10,627 nt of DNA from Gonium pectorale (GCA_001584585.1 LSYV01000037.1:410591-421217); one strand, 5' to 3'; positions 1 through 8,700 are shown, counted from the first letter of the stretch. Made by a program: numbers and translations. Notes: generated by a model from the sequence alone, not told the origin.

Positions 1-1360
1 CGTCCATGGCGTCAGCGCAGGCCGCCGCGCAAGCGGGCGGTGCCGGCGGTGGCGCAGCAGCGCCGCCGCCGGCGGCGGCTACTGCCGCAGTGCCAGGGTG
101 CTGGCCTTCCGTCGCTCCTGCCATCGCCGCCGCCGTGTCCACGTCCATAGGCACCGCCCCGCCGGCGGCACCCGCCACCTCCCCGCCGGCGGCACCCACG
201 CCCGTTCCCGCGCCCGCTGCCGCCGCGCCCTCGCCCTCCTGCTGCTGCTCCTTCTGCCGCTTCTCCCGCTCTGCCTTCTCGACGGCGGCGGCGGCGGCAG
301 AGAGCGCCGCCCGCACCTCCGCCAGCCCGCGCTCGCGCTCTGCCGCCGCCGCCGCGACCACCTCGGGCGCCGCCACCAGCAGCCGCTGGCCCACCAGCGC
401 CCCGCTGGCGACCGCCACGTGCTCCAGCCCCGTCTCAACCGCCAACTCCCAACTGCACAGGGCGTTGGGCAGGTCCACGCAAGGCACCAGCCGCCGCGCC
501 GCGCAGTGGCGGGTGTCGGTCGTGAGCGTGCCGCCGCCAGCGGCGGGCGGCGCCGCAGCCGAGGCGGGCAGGTGGCGTACGCAGGCGTCCGGGCCGAGCT
601 TGCGGTAGCGGATGGTGAGCTTGGTGGCAGTGGGCAGAGACTTTTCGTCCATGAGCAGCGCGCGGAAGGACTCGGAGCAGTGCGCAAAGTCGGAGGGCGC
701 CACCAGGGAGGAGGAGGGGGAGGAGGAGGCAGCGGGGGGGACGGGCGCGGAGGTGGCGGAGGGGGAGGCGGGGCCGTTGGTGCCGGCTGCGGCGCCGGGG
801 CCGTCTGTCGGGCGGTGGAGCGGCGGAGCGGGGCATGGGAGGGAGGGAGTATGAGCAAGGAGAAGCGCCCGCTGGCTCAGCCAAAGGCGCGGCGGCCGCT
901 GCCGTGCCCACACACGCACACCTCCACCCGCCAGTTGCGTTACCTGCTTGCGCCGCGTCCAGCGCCACGGCAAAGTCCCCCTGCGCGCGTTCCGCCTTGA
1001 GGGCCGCGCGGTAATCGTCAACGACGTAGTCCGCATAGTCCTTCACGCCGTGCTCCTTCGCCTCATCCACGCTGCGCTGCTGGTGCCGCGGCAGCCACTG
1101 CGGCTGGACGACGGTGTTGCCAACGCGGACCTCGTCGATGACCAGGTCCCGGGCATGCAGCGCGACGAGCCGCTGCCGCCCCGTGCGGATGTAAAGCTCG
1201 GTGACCCTGCATGACGATCAGGAACCCTTGTCCAATGCTGTCGGGAGGTGTTCTAGCTGTCTCGCGACGCTACGCACCCGTGCAGAATGCATCGCTCCGG
1301 GTCGACGTGTAGCCTGACTCGCTGATGAAGGACCTGTGCAAATTCAATTTGGCTATCCAT
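1..1360 (-). CDS. TAF2: TAF2-like TFIID subunit, 5' part (partial)
   Basis: This is probably the N-terminal part of TBP-associated factor 2, a nuclear TFIID subunit with an M1-aminopeptidase-like but non-catalytic fold that contacts core promoter DNA. Exons on the minus strand are 1360-1278, 1206-944 and 804-1 (open at the window edge). Introns are 1277-1207 (GTGCGT...GCAG) and 943-805 (GTAACG...ACAG), and the phases join exactly. About 383 residues are visible. Residues 10-19 (VLHQRVRLHV) and 28-34 (GVTELYI), then LVALHARDL, follow the N-terminal beta-saddle pattern of plant and animal TAF2. RRLVPCVDLP at about 219-228 corresponds to the RxWFPCxDxP block that TAF2 shares with M1 peptidases. 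After that, a charged helical stretch (about 262-310) and a long Ala/Gly/Pro low-complexity segment look like a volvocine-type insertion, since normal TAF2 would continue into the peptidase-like core. The short first exon is easily missed. An M1 aminopeptidase is the alternative, but the HQ...GxTEL N-terminus favours TAF2. The C-terminal two thirds or more lie outside the window. Confidence 0.8.
157..197. repeat. Two-copy 24-bp tandem repeat in TAF2 exon 3
   Basis: The 17-base unit ccccgccggcggcaccc occurs at 157-173 and again at 181-197, a period of 24 bp. On the minus strand it encodes a duplicated GAAGG-type peptide (GAAGGEVA then GAAGGAVP) inside the Ala/Gly-rich segment of the TAF2-like protein. 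The 24-bp period keeps the frame. It looks like replication-slippage expansion in a low-complexity insertion. Confidence 0.75.
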
Positions 1361-1496
1361 TCTGTCACGCGGCTCTGTCGTCGGCCCAGCGGTCGCCCCG
1401 CCAAGGCGCTACGCCGTTTATCATTTGCGGCTGTTGCGTCGTTTATCCGCCGACAGTTCACTAACTTACTTCAATAACGTAACTCAACCTGCCAAC
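1361..1496. promoter_or_regulatory. Candidate divergent promoter / 5' leaders, TAF2 and small plus-strand ORF
   Basis: These 136 bp separate the TAF2-like start codon (minus, 1360-1358) from the first ATG of the small plus-strand ORF (1497-1499). The right part is richer in A/T than the flanking TAF2 exon. The octamer CGTTTATC occurs twice in direct orientation, at 1415-1422 and 1440-1447, 25 bp apart. No clear TATA box is visible. The TAF2 promoter must lie here or further right. Whether it is truly bidirectional depends on the small ORF being a gene. Confidence 0.4.
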
Positions 1497-1793
1497 ATGC
1501 CAGGACATGCGCCGTACTGCGTGTATGACACGGCACGTTTGGAGGCTGCCTTCGACATGGAGCTTGGCACCGCGAATGCAGCACAGCTTAAACTGTTCAA
1601 AGGCAAGTGCCCCATGGACTGGCGTGGCTGCCTGAAACGAAGATATGGAGAGGGTAGGCAACAGTGCACCAAAGGCGCACCAGTGGCACCATGGGTAGCC
1701 GCCTGTGCAAGCATGTGCGGACGTACGAACGGGCGTCCTGTGGGCGCAGACCAGCTTGGGGGTACATGGCAGGGTAGGAGGAGGAAACGTTGA
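1497..1793 (+). CDS. Possible small orphan protein, function unknown
   Basis: This is a tentative call. The first ATG sits in a favourable context (AAC before ATG) and opens a 98-codon unspliced frame that stops at 1791-1793. The first 53 or so residues look protein-like, with mixed composition and acidic and basic residues (YDTARLEAAFDMELG, LFKGKCPMDWRGCLKRR) and few of the low-complexity runs seen in shadow frames here. After about 1655 the frame looks poorer, and a GTAGGC at 1655-1660 could be a donor, so the true gene may be spliced into sequence between 1780 and 2026. A segment there with WKDLARRRKALSIYRG (frame ending at the stop 2024-2026) is one candidate, but I could not find a phase-consistent junction that convinced me. 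A TGTAA signal at 2060-2064 gives a plausible 3' end. I do not recognise a family. It could also be a decayed gene or transposon fragment. Confidence 0.3.
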   Translation: MPGHAPYCVYDTARLEAAFDMELGTANAAQLKLFKGKCPMDWRGCLKRRYGEGRQQCTKGAPVAPWVAACASMCGRTNGRPVGADQLGGTWQGRRRKR

Positions 1794-1893
1794 CGCAACA
1801 CAGTGCACTTCTCTGCCCAAGTGCCATGTTCAATGCCGGGCCGAACAGCCCTACGTGGAAAGATTTAGCACGCAGGAGAAAGGCATTGTCCAT

Positions 1894-1898
1894 TTACA
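1894..1898 (-). terminator. Candidate TGTAA poly(A) signal for VIPP1
   Basis: TTACA on the plus strand reads TGTAA on the minus strand, the usual Chlamydomonas polyadenylation signal. It is the only one I found on this strand between the VIPP1 stop codon and here, so it implies a 3' UTR of about 830-850 nt with cleavage near 1880. Such lengths are normal in this genus. A five-base motif can occur by chance. Confidence 0.4.
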
Positions 1899-2729
1899 GA
1901 GGGCGCTCACGTCGGGGCCTGGTTGCGAAGAGTCCAACGCCCTTGAGACGCAGGTGCCGCGCCCGCCCACCCGCAGGCACAAACGGGGAAGTAACAAAAT
2001 TGCAGCGTCGCGGGCATGGCGTTTAGGTGCCTACCCACGCGTACGCTAACAGTCCATCGTGTAAATCGTCTCATTGCACAGCTCCTGCATTGTTAAGAAA
2101 GGCGGGGGGCGCCCCCCCTCCTCCAAACCCTCCTCGGCGTGGTCCCTCGACGAAATCTAAGTTTCTCACGCGCCACCACCATGCCTCTCGCTCACAAACT
2201 CTAGCTCACCGCTCGGACCGGGAATCCCAAGATCATACTACTCCTTCACCTTGCGCCCCATCTCAGTGATGCTCCCTCGCCGCTCATCTGAACTCCGCTC
2301 CGGCTCCTGCTGCTCACCATTGCCATTGAAACCCTCCGAATGCTGCCCCGGAGCCACCCAATGCATACACGGCGACTTCACCGCCCCATCACCAGCTTCC
2401 CTTGAACAGCGTCCCCCACAGCACCCATGCGCCTGTGCGGATCCGCCTCTGTCCCACCCTTCTTTCGCCTCGCACGCGGGCCCGCCAGCGCCGCTCAGCG
2501 CCGGCTACCCGTATGACCGCAGCTCCCGCCAGCGCCGCCTCCCCATGCCACACTCCGACCTCCGAGATCTGACTCCTCTCTCGACCCCTTAGTCCCACCG
2601 GTCCGCGGGCAACGCCTCGCCATGCGCTCGCCGCGCCCGTCGAGGCGCATTGCCACCAGCTCCGCCACGGGGGGGGGAGAGGGACTTAATCAACCCGACT
2701 CGGCCGCGCGGCCTTGACCGTAAACGGCC
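1899..2729 (-). other. Presumed VIPP1 3' UTR
   Basis: This stretch lies between the VIPP1 stop codon and the next minus-strand TGTAA. It is pyrimidine-rich on the plus strand (purine-rich in the mRNA), has a GC-rich block at about 2100-2125 and a G run near 2670, and carries no reading frame with convincing protein character on either strand. Its right part is probably 3' UTR. The left part (1899-2075) may overlap the 3' end of the plus-strand ORF at 1497. Confidence 0.45.
2060..2064 (+). terminator. Candidate TGTAA poly(A) signal, plus strand
   Basis: TGTAA on the plus strand lies 267 nt after the stop of the small ORF at 1497-1793 and 34 nt after the alternative stop at 2026. If used, the plus-strand transcript ends near 2075-2085 and overlaps the inferred VIPP1 3' UTR tail to tail. 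The motif alone is weak evidence. Confidence 0.3.
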
Positions 2730-5474
2730 TCACTCGGCACGCGCCTTCCTGCGCAGGGCCTCCAGCTCCAGGTCCAGAGCGTCCTGCACGGGCCGCCCCT
2801 CCGGCAGTGCAGCAGGGGCACTGCCCGAACCGATCATACCGCGCTTCAGGGCGGCGAGCTCGTCGTCCACTGCAGGGGGGCCACGGCGGGGAGGGACGTA
2901 AAGAGAGAGCCACCGCACGAAGGCACAGCAGGTTCATCCGAAGCCCGACCTGTCTCATCACACGCTGCTGACCACCTCTTGGCCATTCTCACGCACACAC
3001 AATGCCGGCTCTCGCGACAAGCAAGTTTTGTCTGTCCCCTTCCATACGAAGCCTCCTCGCCCACCACATCCCCACGGCCCTTTACCCTTTCTGTGCCTTC
3101 ACCACATCCATGCCCCGCTTCAACCCGAGCCCTCCCCCTCATCACCATCACCACTTCGTTCGGTGTTTTTCCAGTGCGATGCTTCAATCATACCAAATCC
3201 CAAGCCCCGCATGACCCATACACGAACACGCCCCCCCCCCCCACACACACGCCAAATTCATCCCGCTCTGCGACGTAAGGTAACTCCAGCCCACCCGCGC
3301 CTCGTGTTCTGGTCGTCTTCCCTAGGCTCCTAACCGTGCCCTAGCCCCACTAGCTCCAGACATTTCAGTGCCCGCTCCCCATGCTCAGAGAAGTGTCATC
3401 ACGGCCCTGTTGATCCCTGCCTCCGCCTTAGTCCGCTCGCTGGCCCAGTCCAGCCCGAAGCCGCATCCCGCGCCAGTAAGACGATGTCCCCTCACCCGTC
3501 CCGCTCTCCAGAGCCTTGAAGCGGTTGTCCACGGTGTCGCTGCCCACCAGCAGCTTGGTGCTCTCCGCCTGCGCCTCCATGGACAGCACCTTCTGCTCCA
3601 TCTTCTCAAACGCAACAACTGCGTTGCTGGTGTTGAGGCCAGACATCATCTCCTGGATCTGCAGAGTCCAGTTGGGGCGTGGCTCGTGTTCAGCGCCATG
3701 GTGTCAAGAGTACATCAAACACACATAGGGGCTGCCAGCATAGGGACCCACAATCCACAGCTATATAAAACAAGAGGATGTTGCACACCACGAGACCATC
3801 AAACTCGCTGCCCTTCCAACGCAACTTACTTGTCACTCTTCATCCGCATACCCTCCCCACGCCCAGCCTACCTGTTGGCTGGTCTTGGCCGACGCCGCGC
3901 GCGCCTTGAGCGTCTCCTTCTTGCTGCGCGCCTCGCTCAGCTTGGCCTCCAGCGCGCGCGTGTTATTGAGCACGTCGCCGCTGGCCACGCTCAGCTGGTC
4001 CACCTGCAATTTGAGCGTGTCGGCTTGCTCCTGCGAGAAGGGTAGGAAGTGGGGAGGGGCGGGAGGTGGATACCAGTTCACGGACTCAGGGGTTTACGGG
4101 CAAGGGGAACCTAGTATCCAGCCGCTTGCGCGCCATCCGTTCCAGATGGGGTGTAGGGTGCAGACCCAGGGCGCTAGCAGACAGGGTGCGGTGGGATTTC
4201 AAGGAACGGCAAGCGTCGGCCAGCTGCCTTCCTTGGGAGAGACACTGCATGCCCTCCGATCCCCGGGCATCTCCGAAACCGCGGCTCGCTGCCGGTGCGA
4301 GAATGCAACTGGCACCGCCTGGCAGCCGCGCCCGTCCGCAGTACTCGTTGCGCAGCATGGGAGCAGACACCCGTGTCCTCATGTTGCAGTGCAGGCCCCT
4401 TTCGACCCCCTTCGCTGAGCGTCGTGGAGGTCGTGTATTAACCGCTTGCTGTCATTGCCTGCCCTAGACCGCGCGGCTGACGCGGCCCGAAGCGTTCTTA
4501 GGCACGTGACAGTGGCCGTACAGGCCGTCTTGCTGTGCAGCTGGGCCCACAATCCGCTGCACACCCGGTAACTGTGTCCCCCTTCCACGGCTGCCGTACC
4601 TGGTACGACTTCCGCCGCTTCAGGGCTCCTTGGCCAGGTCATCCTCGCCCTTCTGCACAGCCAGCTCAGCGCGCCGCAGCCAGTCATCCTGCAGAGGAGC
4701 GGAAATTGCGAAAGGGCACCCCCGAGGGTCAAGTTGGGCGCAGACGCAGGGTTGAATCGAAGTATTTCATGAAGACTGAGCCGGGTCACCTGAAATGGGA
4801 ATGGGCTACATGGTAAGGGCGATGGCTCCGTGTGAGGTGGCGGCGACGGTCTCCCCGTGGCACAGGGAGTGCCGCTGCACGCGTGTGGTGCTGCACGCCC
4901 CGAGGGTCAGAGTGCGTCGCTCCCGCTACTTACCGCCGTCGTCTGCGCCTGCTTGTACTTGGCCTCAATCTGCTTCTGCTGAGCCAGGATCTGCGGGCAC
5001 CATGTGGCAGCCGGTTTGTGCGAGGCGCCGATGGGCCTGCGGTTCGCGCAGACGTACCGTCGCAGCAGCTTGACGCATCTTGATCAGGTCATTCTGCATC
5101 TCCTCGACAACCTGATCGAGCAGCTTCTCCGGGTCCTCGGCATTGCTCACTGCGGGGAGGGGAGGTTTCAGCTGATGGCGCGCGCGACCGCAACGTCCCC
5201 AACTTACCAACGTTGGTTGCCCACGAGTTGACAATCCGCGTCACCCGCGAGAACAGGTTGGCCTGGACCACGACGGCCTTGCGGCCTTGCCGAGCCTTGC
5301 TGACCACTGCGAAGCGATGGAAGCGTCCAATTGACACTTTGCTACCCGCGCCCCGATTCCCCGCCCAGCGCGTCCGAATCATGACCGCAAGTACGCACCG
5401 GCAGGCCGAGCCACATTCCGTCCGGAACGGCGGCCCAGAACAGAGGTGCCGAGGCGCGAGGCGGTAAGCTGCAT
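2730..5474 (-). CDS. VIPP1: VIPP1, vesicle-inducing protein in plastids 1 (one-base defect in exon 5)
   Basis: This is a nuclear-encoded chloroplast protein of the PspA/ESCRT-III superfamily that assembles into rings and rods and supports thylakoid biogenesis and membrane repair. Minus-strand exons are 5474-5399, 5306-5208, 5149-5058, 4990-4934, 4688-4600, 4030-3872, 3658-3496 and 2869-2730, all with GT...AG introns. If exon 5 were in frame the product would be 291 residues. Residues 1 to about 40 (MQLTASRLGTSVLGRRSG...) are an Arg/Ser/Ala-rich plastid transit peptide. The amphipathic helix alpha0 follows (NLFSRVTRIVNSW, 42-54), then the PspA core: EDPEKLLDQVVEEM (63-76), KQIEAKYKQAQ, DDWLRRAELA (109-118), and a long coiled coil through exons 6-7 (FEKMEQKVLSMEAQAES). 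The plant-type VDDELAALKRG (246-256) precedes a flexible linker and the C-terminal VIPP1 helix ELEALRRKARAE. The long C-terminal extension separates it from bacterial PspA. The exon 5 frame breaks at 4625/4626 (separate entry). VIPP2 is the paralogue alternative; the transit peptide matches my memory of VIPP1. Confidence 0.93.
2870..3495 (-). other. VIPP1 intron 7
   Basis: This 626-nt GT-AG intron (donor GTGAGG at 3495, acceptor CCCTGCAG at 2870) separates the coiled-coil exon from the C-terminal exon; phase is 1. It is C-rich on the plus strand, holds a C12-(AC)4 tract at 3231-3250, and has no convincing coding content in any frame. Confidence 0.8.
3231..3250. repeat. C12-(AC)4 simple repeat
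   Basis: Twelve C are followed by four AC units inside VIPP1 intron 7. It is a simple-sequence tract of the kind frequent in Chlamydomonas introns and likely to vary in length between strains or reads. It lies away from the splice sites. Confidence 0.9.
4031..4599 (-). other. VIPP1 intron 5
   Basis: This 569-nt GT-AG intron runs from donor GTACGG at 4599 to acceptor TCTCGCAG at 4031, phase 0 once exon 5 is counted as 90 nt. I see no gene, tRNA or repeat in it. The open frames across it on both strands lack protein character. Confidence 0.75.
4600..4688 (-). other. VIPP1: VIPP1 exon 5 with apparent single-base deletion
   Basis: Both splice sites are intact (CTGCAG before GATGAC; CAG then GTACGG) and the flanking exons require phase 0 on both sides, but the exon is 89 nt rather than 90. 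Reading from 4688 gives DDWLRRAELA and VQKGEDDLAKE, then CCC and TGA at 4622-4620. Read one base later, the remainder gives LKRRKSYQ, so the family motif EALKRRK is broken just after its E, where one G of a GAGGCCCTG context seems missing. As printed, translation would stop after about 130 residues, inside the PspA core. Given Ns at the contig end and the GC-rich context, a base-calling or assembly error is more likely than a real null allele. Confidence 0.85.
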
Positions 5475-5717
5475 GGTTCCTATGATTATTATCGGGGTCT
5501 CTATCAACCCGCCGATGCGCGAGAATAAAAAGCGTCAAGGTAGGAAGCGGGAAGCAGCTTTTAGCATTTTGTACGGAGCTTCGCCCATCTTCAGTGAGAC
5601 CCCTCCACGCCAGACCGCGCACTGTTAAACCTCCTAGCGAACCCCGAAGGTTGAATTATCAAGAAAGACAGGACCTACCCTGCTGCCAACACACCTGATT
5701 ATGACGCAACCAGAGTG
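5475..5717. promoter_or_regulatory. Shared 243-bp VIPP1-DGD1 divergent promoter region
   Basis: This region lies between the VIPP1 ATG (minus, 5474-5472) and the DGD1 ATG (plus, 5718-5720) and must hold both 5' UTRs and both core promoters unless a 5' UTR intron places a promoter inside the partner gene. It is clearly more A/T-rich than the flanking exons. The box AATAAAAA at 5524-5531 is the best TATA-like element and reads TTTTTATT on the VIPP1 strand, about 50 bp from the VIPP1 ATG. A second A/T-rich patch (gattattatc) is at about 5484-5493. I found no convincing heat-shock element or other named site by eye. Confidence 0.65.
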
Positions 5718-5718
5718 A
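5701..5718 (+). other. Five-codon uORF overlapping the DGD1 start (TGATG)
   Basis: ATG at 5701-5703 opens the frame MTQPE and ends with TGA at 5716-5718. The A of that stop is the first base of the DGD1 ATG, giving a TGATG stop-start overlap. If the transcript begins upstream of 5701, ribosomes must leaky-scan past this ATG or reinitiate, so it could lower or tune DGD1 translation. It matters only if the transcription start lies to the left, which the sequence alone does not show. Confidence 0.5.
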
Positions 5719-8700
5719 TGACCTACCACAGCAGCGCCGGGGGGGAGGGCAAGGTCTTTGCCTGGTCGGTTCCCCGCCAGGCCCCAGCCTTCTCCGGCGG
5801 AGCGTCGTTGTCGCCCCTTGCGACTCCGCTTTCCACTGCTGCCGAGACGCTCCGCGCAGCGGCGGAAAGCAATGCAAATAGCATAGTTTTGTATGCCAAG
5901 CAGAACCCCGAGGTTCAGCGCCTTGTGAGCGGCTATGAGTCGTGGGCGGGCAGTCTGCGCAATGAGGCCTCTCAGCGCGTCGGCTCCTTCAAGCCGCCTG
6001 ATACGCTCTTGACGGCCCAAAATTCGCTGCTGTCGGAGGATTGGGACCTGCTGCGGCGCGTCCAGAGCGGCAATTCGCTGGCGCTAACCGTAATGAAGCG
6101 CTCGGCCAGCGACCCGTCGCTTGACTCACCGCAGCACTGGAAGGGAAGCAAGCATCAGCACTGGACTTTTAGCGTGGACGAGGACGACAGCGCGCCCGGC
6201 GCGTCGACCGACCAGTTCCAGCAGATTCCGCACCTGCGCGACACTCCGTCGATTGTGCGCGCCTTCCCCCGCGTGCCGACAGCACCGTCACTGCAGGAGT
6301 TGTCGGAATCCTGGGTCGCAAACGAGGCAGTGGCCAAAAACCTGGAGGCTGTGGCGCAGACCATCCTCACCCGCTCCCGGCTTGCGCTGCAGTCCGCACA
6401 GCTGAGCATCCAGCAGACCGCGGCCAACTGCCAGCAGAACCTGCAAATGCTGGGAACCGCGCTCCAGCAGAACCTTGCAACGGGGCCGGTGGCCTACAGC
6501 GGCCCCTCAGCTGGCCTAGGCAGCACTATGGCGCTCGTGCCATGGGCCGTCCCTTCCCCCGGCTCAGCCACAAACCCCAACGGCGCAACCGACTTCACCT
6601 CAGCAGCAGCAGCGCTGCTCCCCGGTGCCGATAGCGCCGACTCTCCCTCGGGCGCCGCTGGCGGCTCGCCCTCCACGGCCGCAGAGCTGTCCATCGGCCC
6701 TTGGGCCATCTTCCCGCGCTACCTCCGCGCCCGAGAGGCCGACATGGCCGCCGGCGGCGACTCGGGCGCCGGCGGGTTGGAGTCGGACGGCTCCGCAGCG
6801 TCCACCAGCGCCGCCGAGTGGTACGCGCCCTTTGAGAAGTACATCGAGGGCCTGGAGCAGAACCGGCGGCTGGCGGCGCTGCGCGGCTCCTCGCTGCGTG
6901 AGCCGGGCCGCCAGGTGGCCATCGTGACCACCGCCAGCCTGCCCTGGCTGACGGGCACGGCGGTGAACCCGCTGCTGCGCGCCGCCTACCTGGCCGCGGG
7001 CGGCGACCGCAAGGTGACGCTGGTGCTGCCCTGGCTCAGCAAGGCGGACCAGCAGAGGGTCTTCCCCGCGGACGTGACCTTTGAGACGCCCGAGGAGCAG
7101 GTGGGGGTTGCGGGGGAGGGCGCAGGCGGGGCCAGAAAGGCGGTGGAGATGGCGGTGGTGGCCACGGGGGAGGTTGCTGGGGGGATGCATCGTGAACACG
7201 CGCGTGTGAAGCCTCGGGCGCGTGGAGACGACGTGCGTGCGTGCGTATAAGCGCGGGCAGTGGGGCGGCTGTGATTAGCATGCATGGGTGCCTTGGCAGC
7301 TAGGGGCAGGGAAACGGGCGGCGCGAGGGAGAGGAGAGTGGTTGGAGTGCGTGGCGGGATATGGACTGCTGGGCGTGGTGTGGGTTTGAAGGTCGTCAGG
7401 GGAAGTGTCGGATGTCTGATGTTGTGCGGATACGGCGTCACCGCCCTTGTAGCGGCATGGCGGGGTGGGATGTGGGTCGCGCACGTGTGAGTTGCCGGTA
7501 CGTTTATGGACCTCAACCTATCGTCTCGTCCCGGCCTGCAGGAGGACTTTGTGCGGCAGTGGGCACGCAACCGCACCGGCCTGGAGTGCAACTTCAAGGT
7601 GGCGTTCTACCCGGGGAGATACGCGGCGGAGAAGGGTGAGCCGTGAGCACCGGGCAGGGCGGCACACGGGTGGGGAAGCGGGCGCAACAGGACGGGGAGG
7701 GCAGTGCCGTAACGCGGCGGAAAGGATGAGGCGCGGCGCCGCTAGGTGCGCATATGAGCATGCCGGGCCGGCGAGGAAGGGTATGTATAGTTGGAGCACC
7801 TGGAGAGAGGTGCGCTGCGGAGAAGGGCTAGTAGGGCGGCACACGGGAGGTTGGGGCGATGCGAGTAAGGCGTTTGTTGCAAGGTAAGGCGGCGGGGAGT
7901 ACGAGTGACTGGCAGAGGAGGCTGGAGCTGGCGGTATGCTTGGAAAGTTACGACTATTACCGTTCGCTGGGGTCGGCCTTCCTCTTCATGCGCTGCGCGC
8001 TCCCCGTCCTGGGCCCTCCTCACGCGCCCTCCACCTTCCTCCTTTTTTCCCTCCCCACAGGCAGCATCCTGCCCGTGGGCGACATCACCACCGTCATCCC
8101 CGACCACGAGGCGGACGTGGCGGTGCTGGAGGAGCCGGAGCACCTCAACTGGTAGGCTTGGGATTCGGCGCGGCCGGTGCGGAGTTAGTGGCGGGGAGAG
8201 CTGGCCACGGAGGGAGGGGAGCCAAGGCGCCGAATGCTCGTTGGGGCAAGGCTTGGAACGCGGAGCACTGGTAGCGGTGGAGTATGGTGCAGCCGTGCTG
8301 CAAGGAAGGCCGTGCGGCCCCGCTCGGGCCTGACCCCACCCGCCCCCTTGTGCCCGCGCACCGCAGGTACCACCACGGCCGGCGCTGGACGGACAAGTTC
8401 GCCCACGTGGTGGGCGTGATGCACACTAACTACCTCGACTATGCGCGGCGGGAGGAGGGGGGCCACGTAAAGGAGGCGCTGCTCAGGTGCGCTTGGGGCC
8501 GTCAGGCTTGTCGCCTTGGGGGCGTGTGCGAAAGACCCCAGGACTGGGTTGACAAGGAATGGTTGGATCTAGGGATCTAGGGTAACAAATCTTTGCGACG
8601 GGTGGGGCTGCGTCGAGGGGTATGGTGCCACAGCGCGCCTTCGCAGCAGCGACGAAGCGATCCTTCGTGCATCCCCTCTCCTTTGGCCCCTCCCATCTAT

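Noticed and set aside
6..1000. Long plus-strand and alternative minus-strand open frames rich in Ala, Pro, Arg and Gly.
   Set aside because: They are shadows of the GC-rich TAF2-like exon; only one minus-strand frame gives family-like sequence with consistent splice phases.
1270..1461. Minus-strand 63-codon frame.
   Set aside because: It overlaps the TAF2 first exon in another frame, lacks family similarity and has no role once the spliced model is used.
1425..1496. Upstream extension of the small plus-strand ORF.
   Set aside because: It begins with TTG, not ATG; the first usable start is ATG at 1497.
2251..2598. Open frames of about 70-113 codons on both strands in the VIPP1 3' region.
   Set aside because: They are Pro/Ser/Arg-rich with no conserved motif, no good start context and no splice support; composition explains them.
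2979..3333. Overlapping plus-strand frames including a His-rich run.
   Set aside because: They lie inside VIPP1 intron 7 and come from CAC/CAT-rich intron sequence.
4066..4467. Plus-strand frames inside VIPP1 intron 5.
   Set aside because: There is no protein-like composition or motif, and they fall wholly in a well-bounded GT-AG intron.
5089..5622. 177-codon minus-strand frame spanning VIPP1 exons 1-3 without splicing.
   Set aside because: It reads through introns; only the exon 2 piece is in the VIPP1 frame, while the spliced model restores transit peptide and core.
5715..5717. GTG as a DGD1 start one codon upstream.
   Set aside because: Eukaryotic nuclear genes start at ATG as a rule; the adjacent ATG at 5718 is the natural start.
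7284..7887. Plus-strand open frames in DGD1 introns 1 and 2.
   Set aside because: They are Gly/Arg-rich intron sequence; only 7542-7635 matches DGD1 and has splice sites on both sides.
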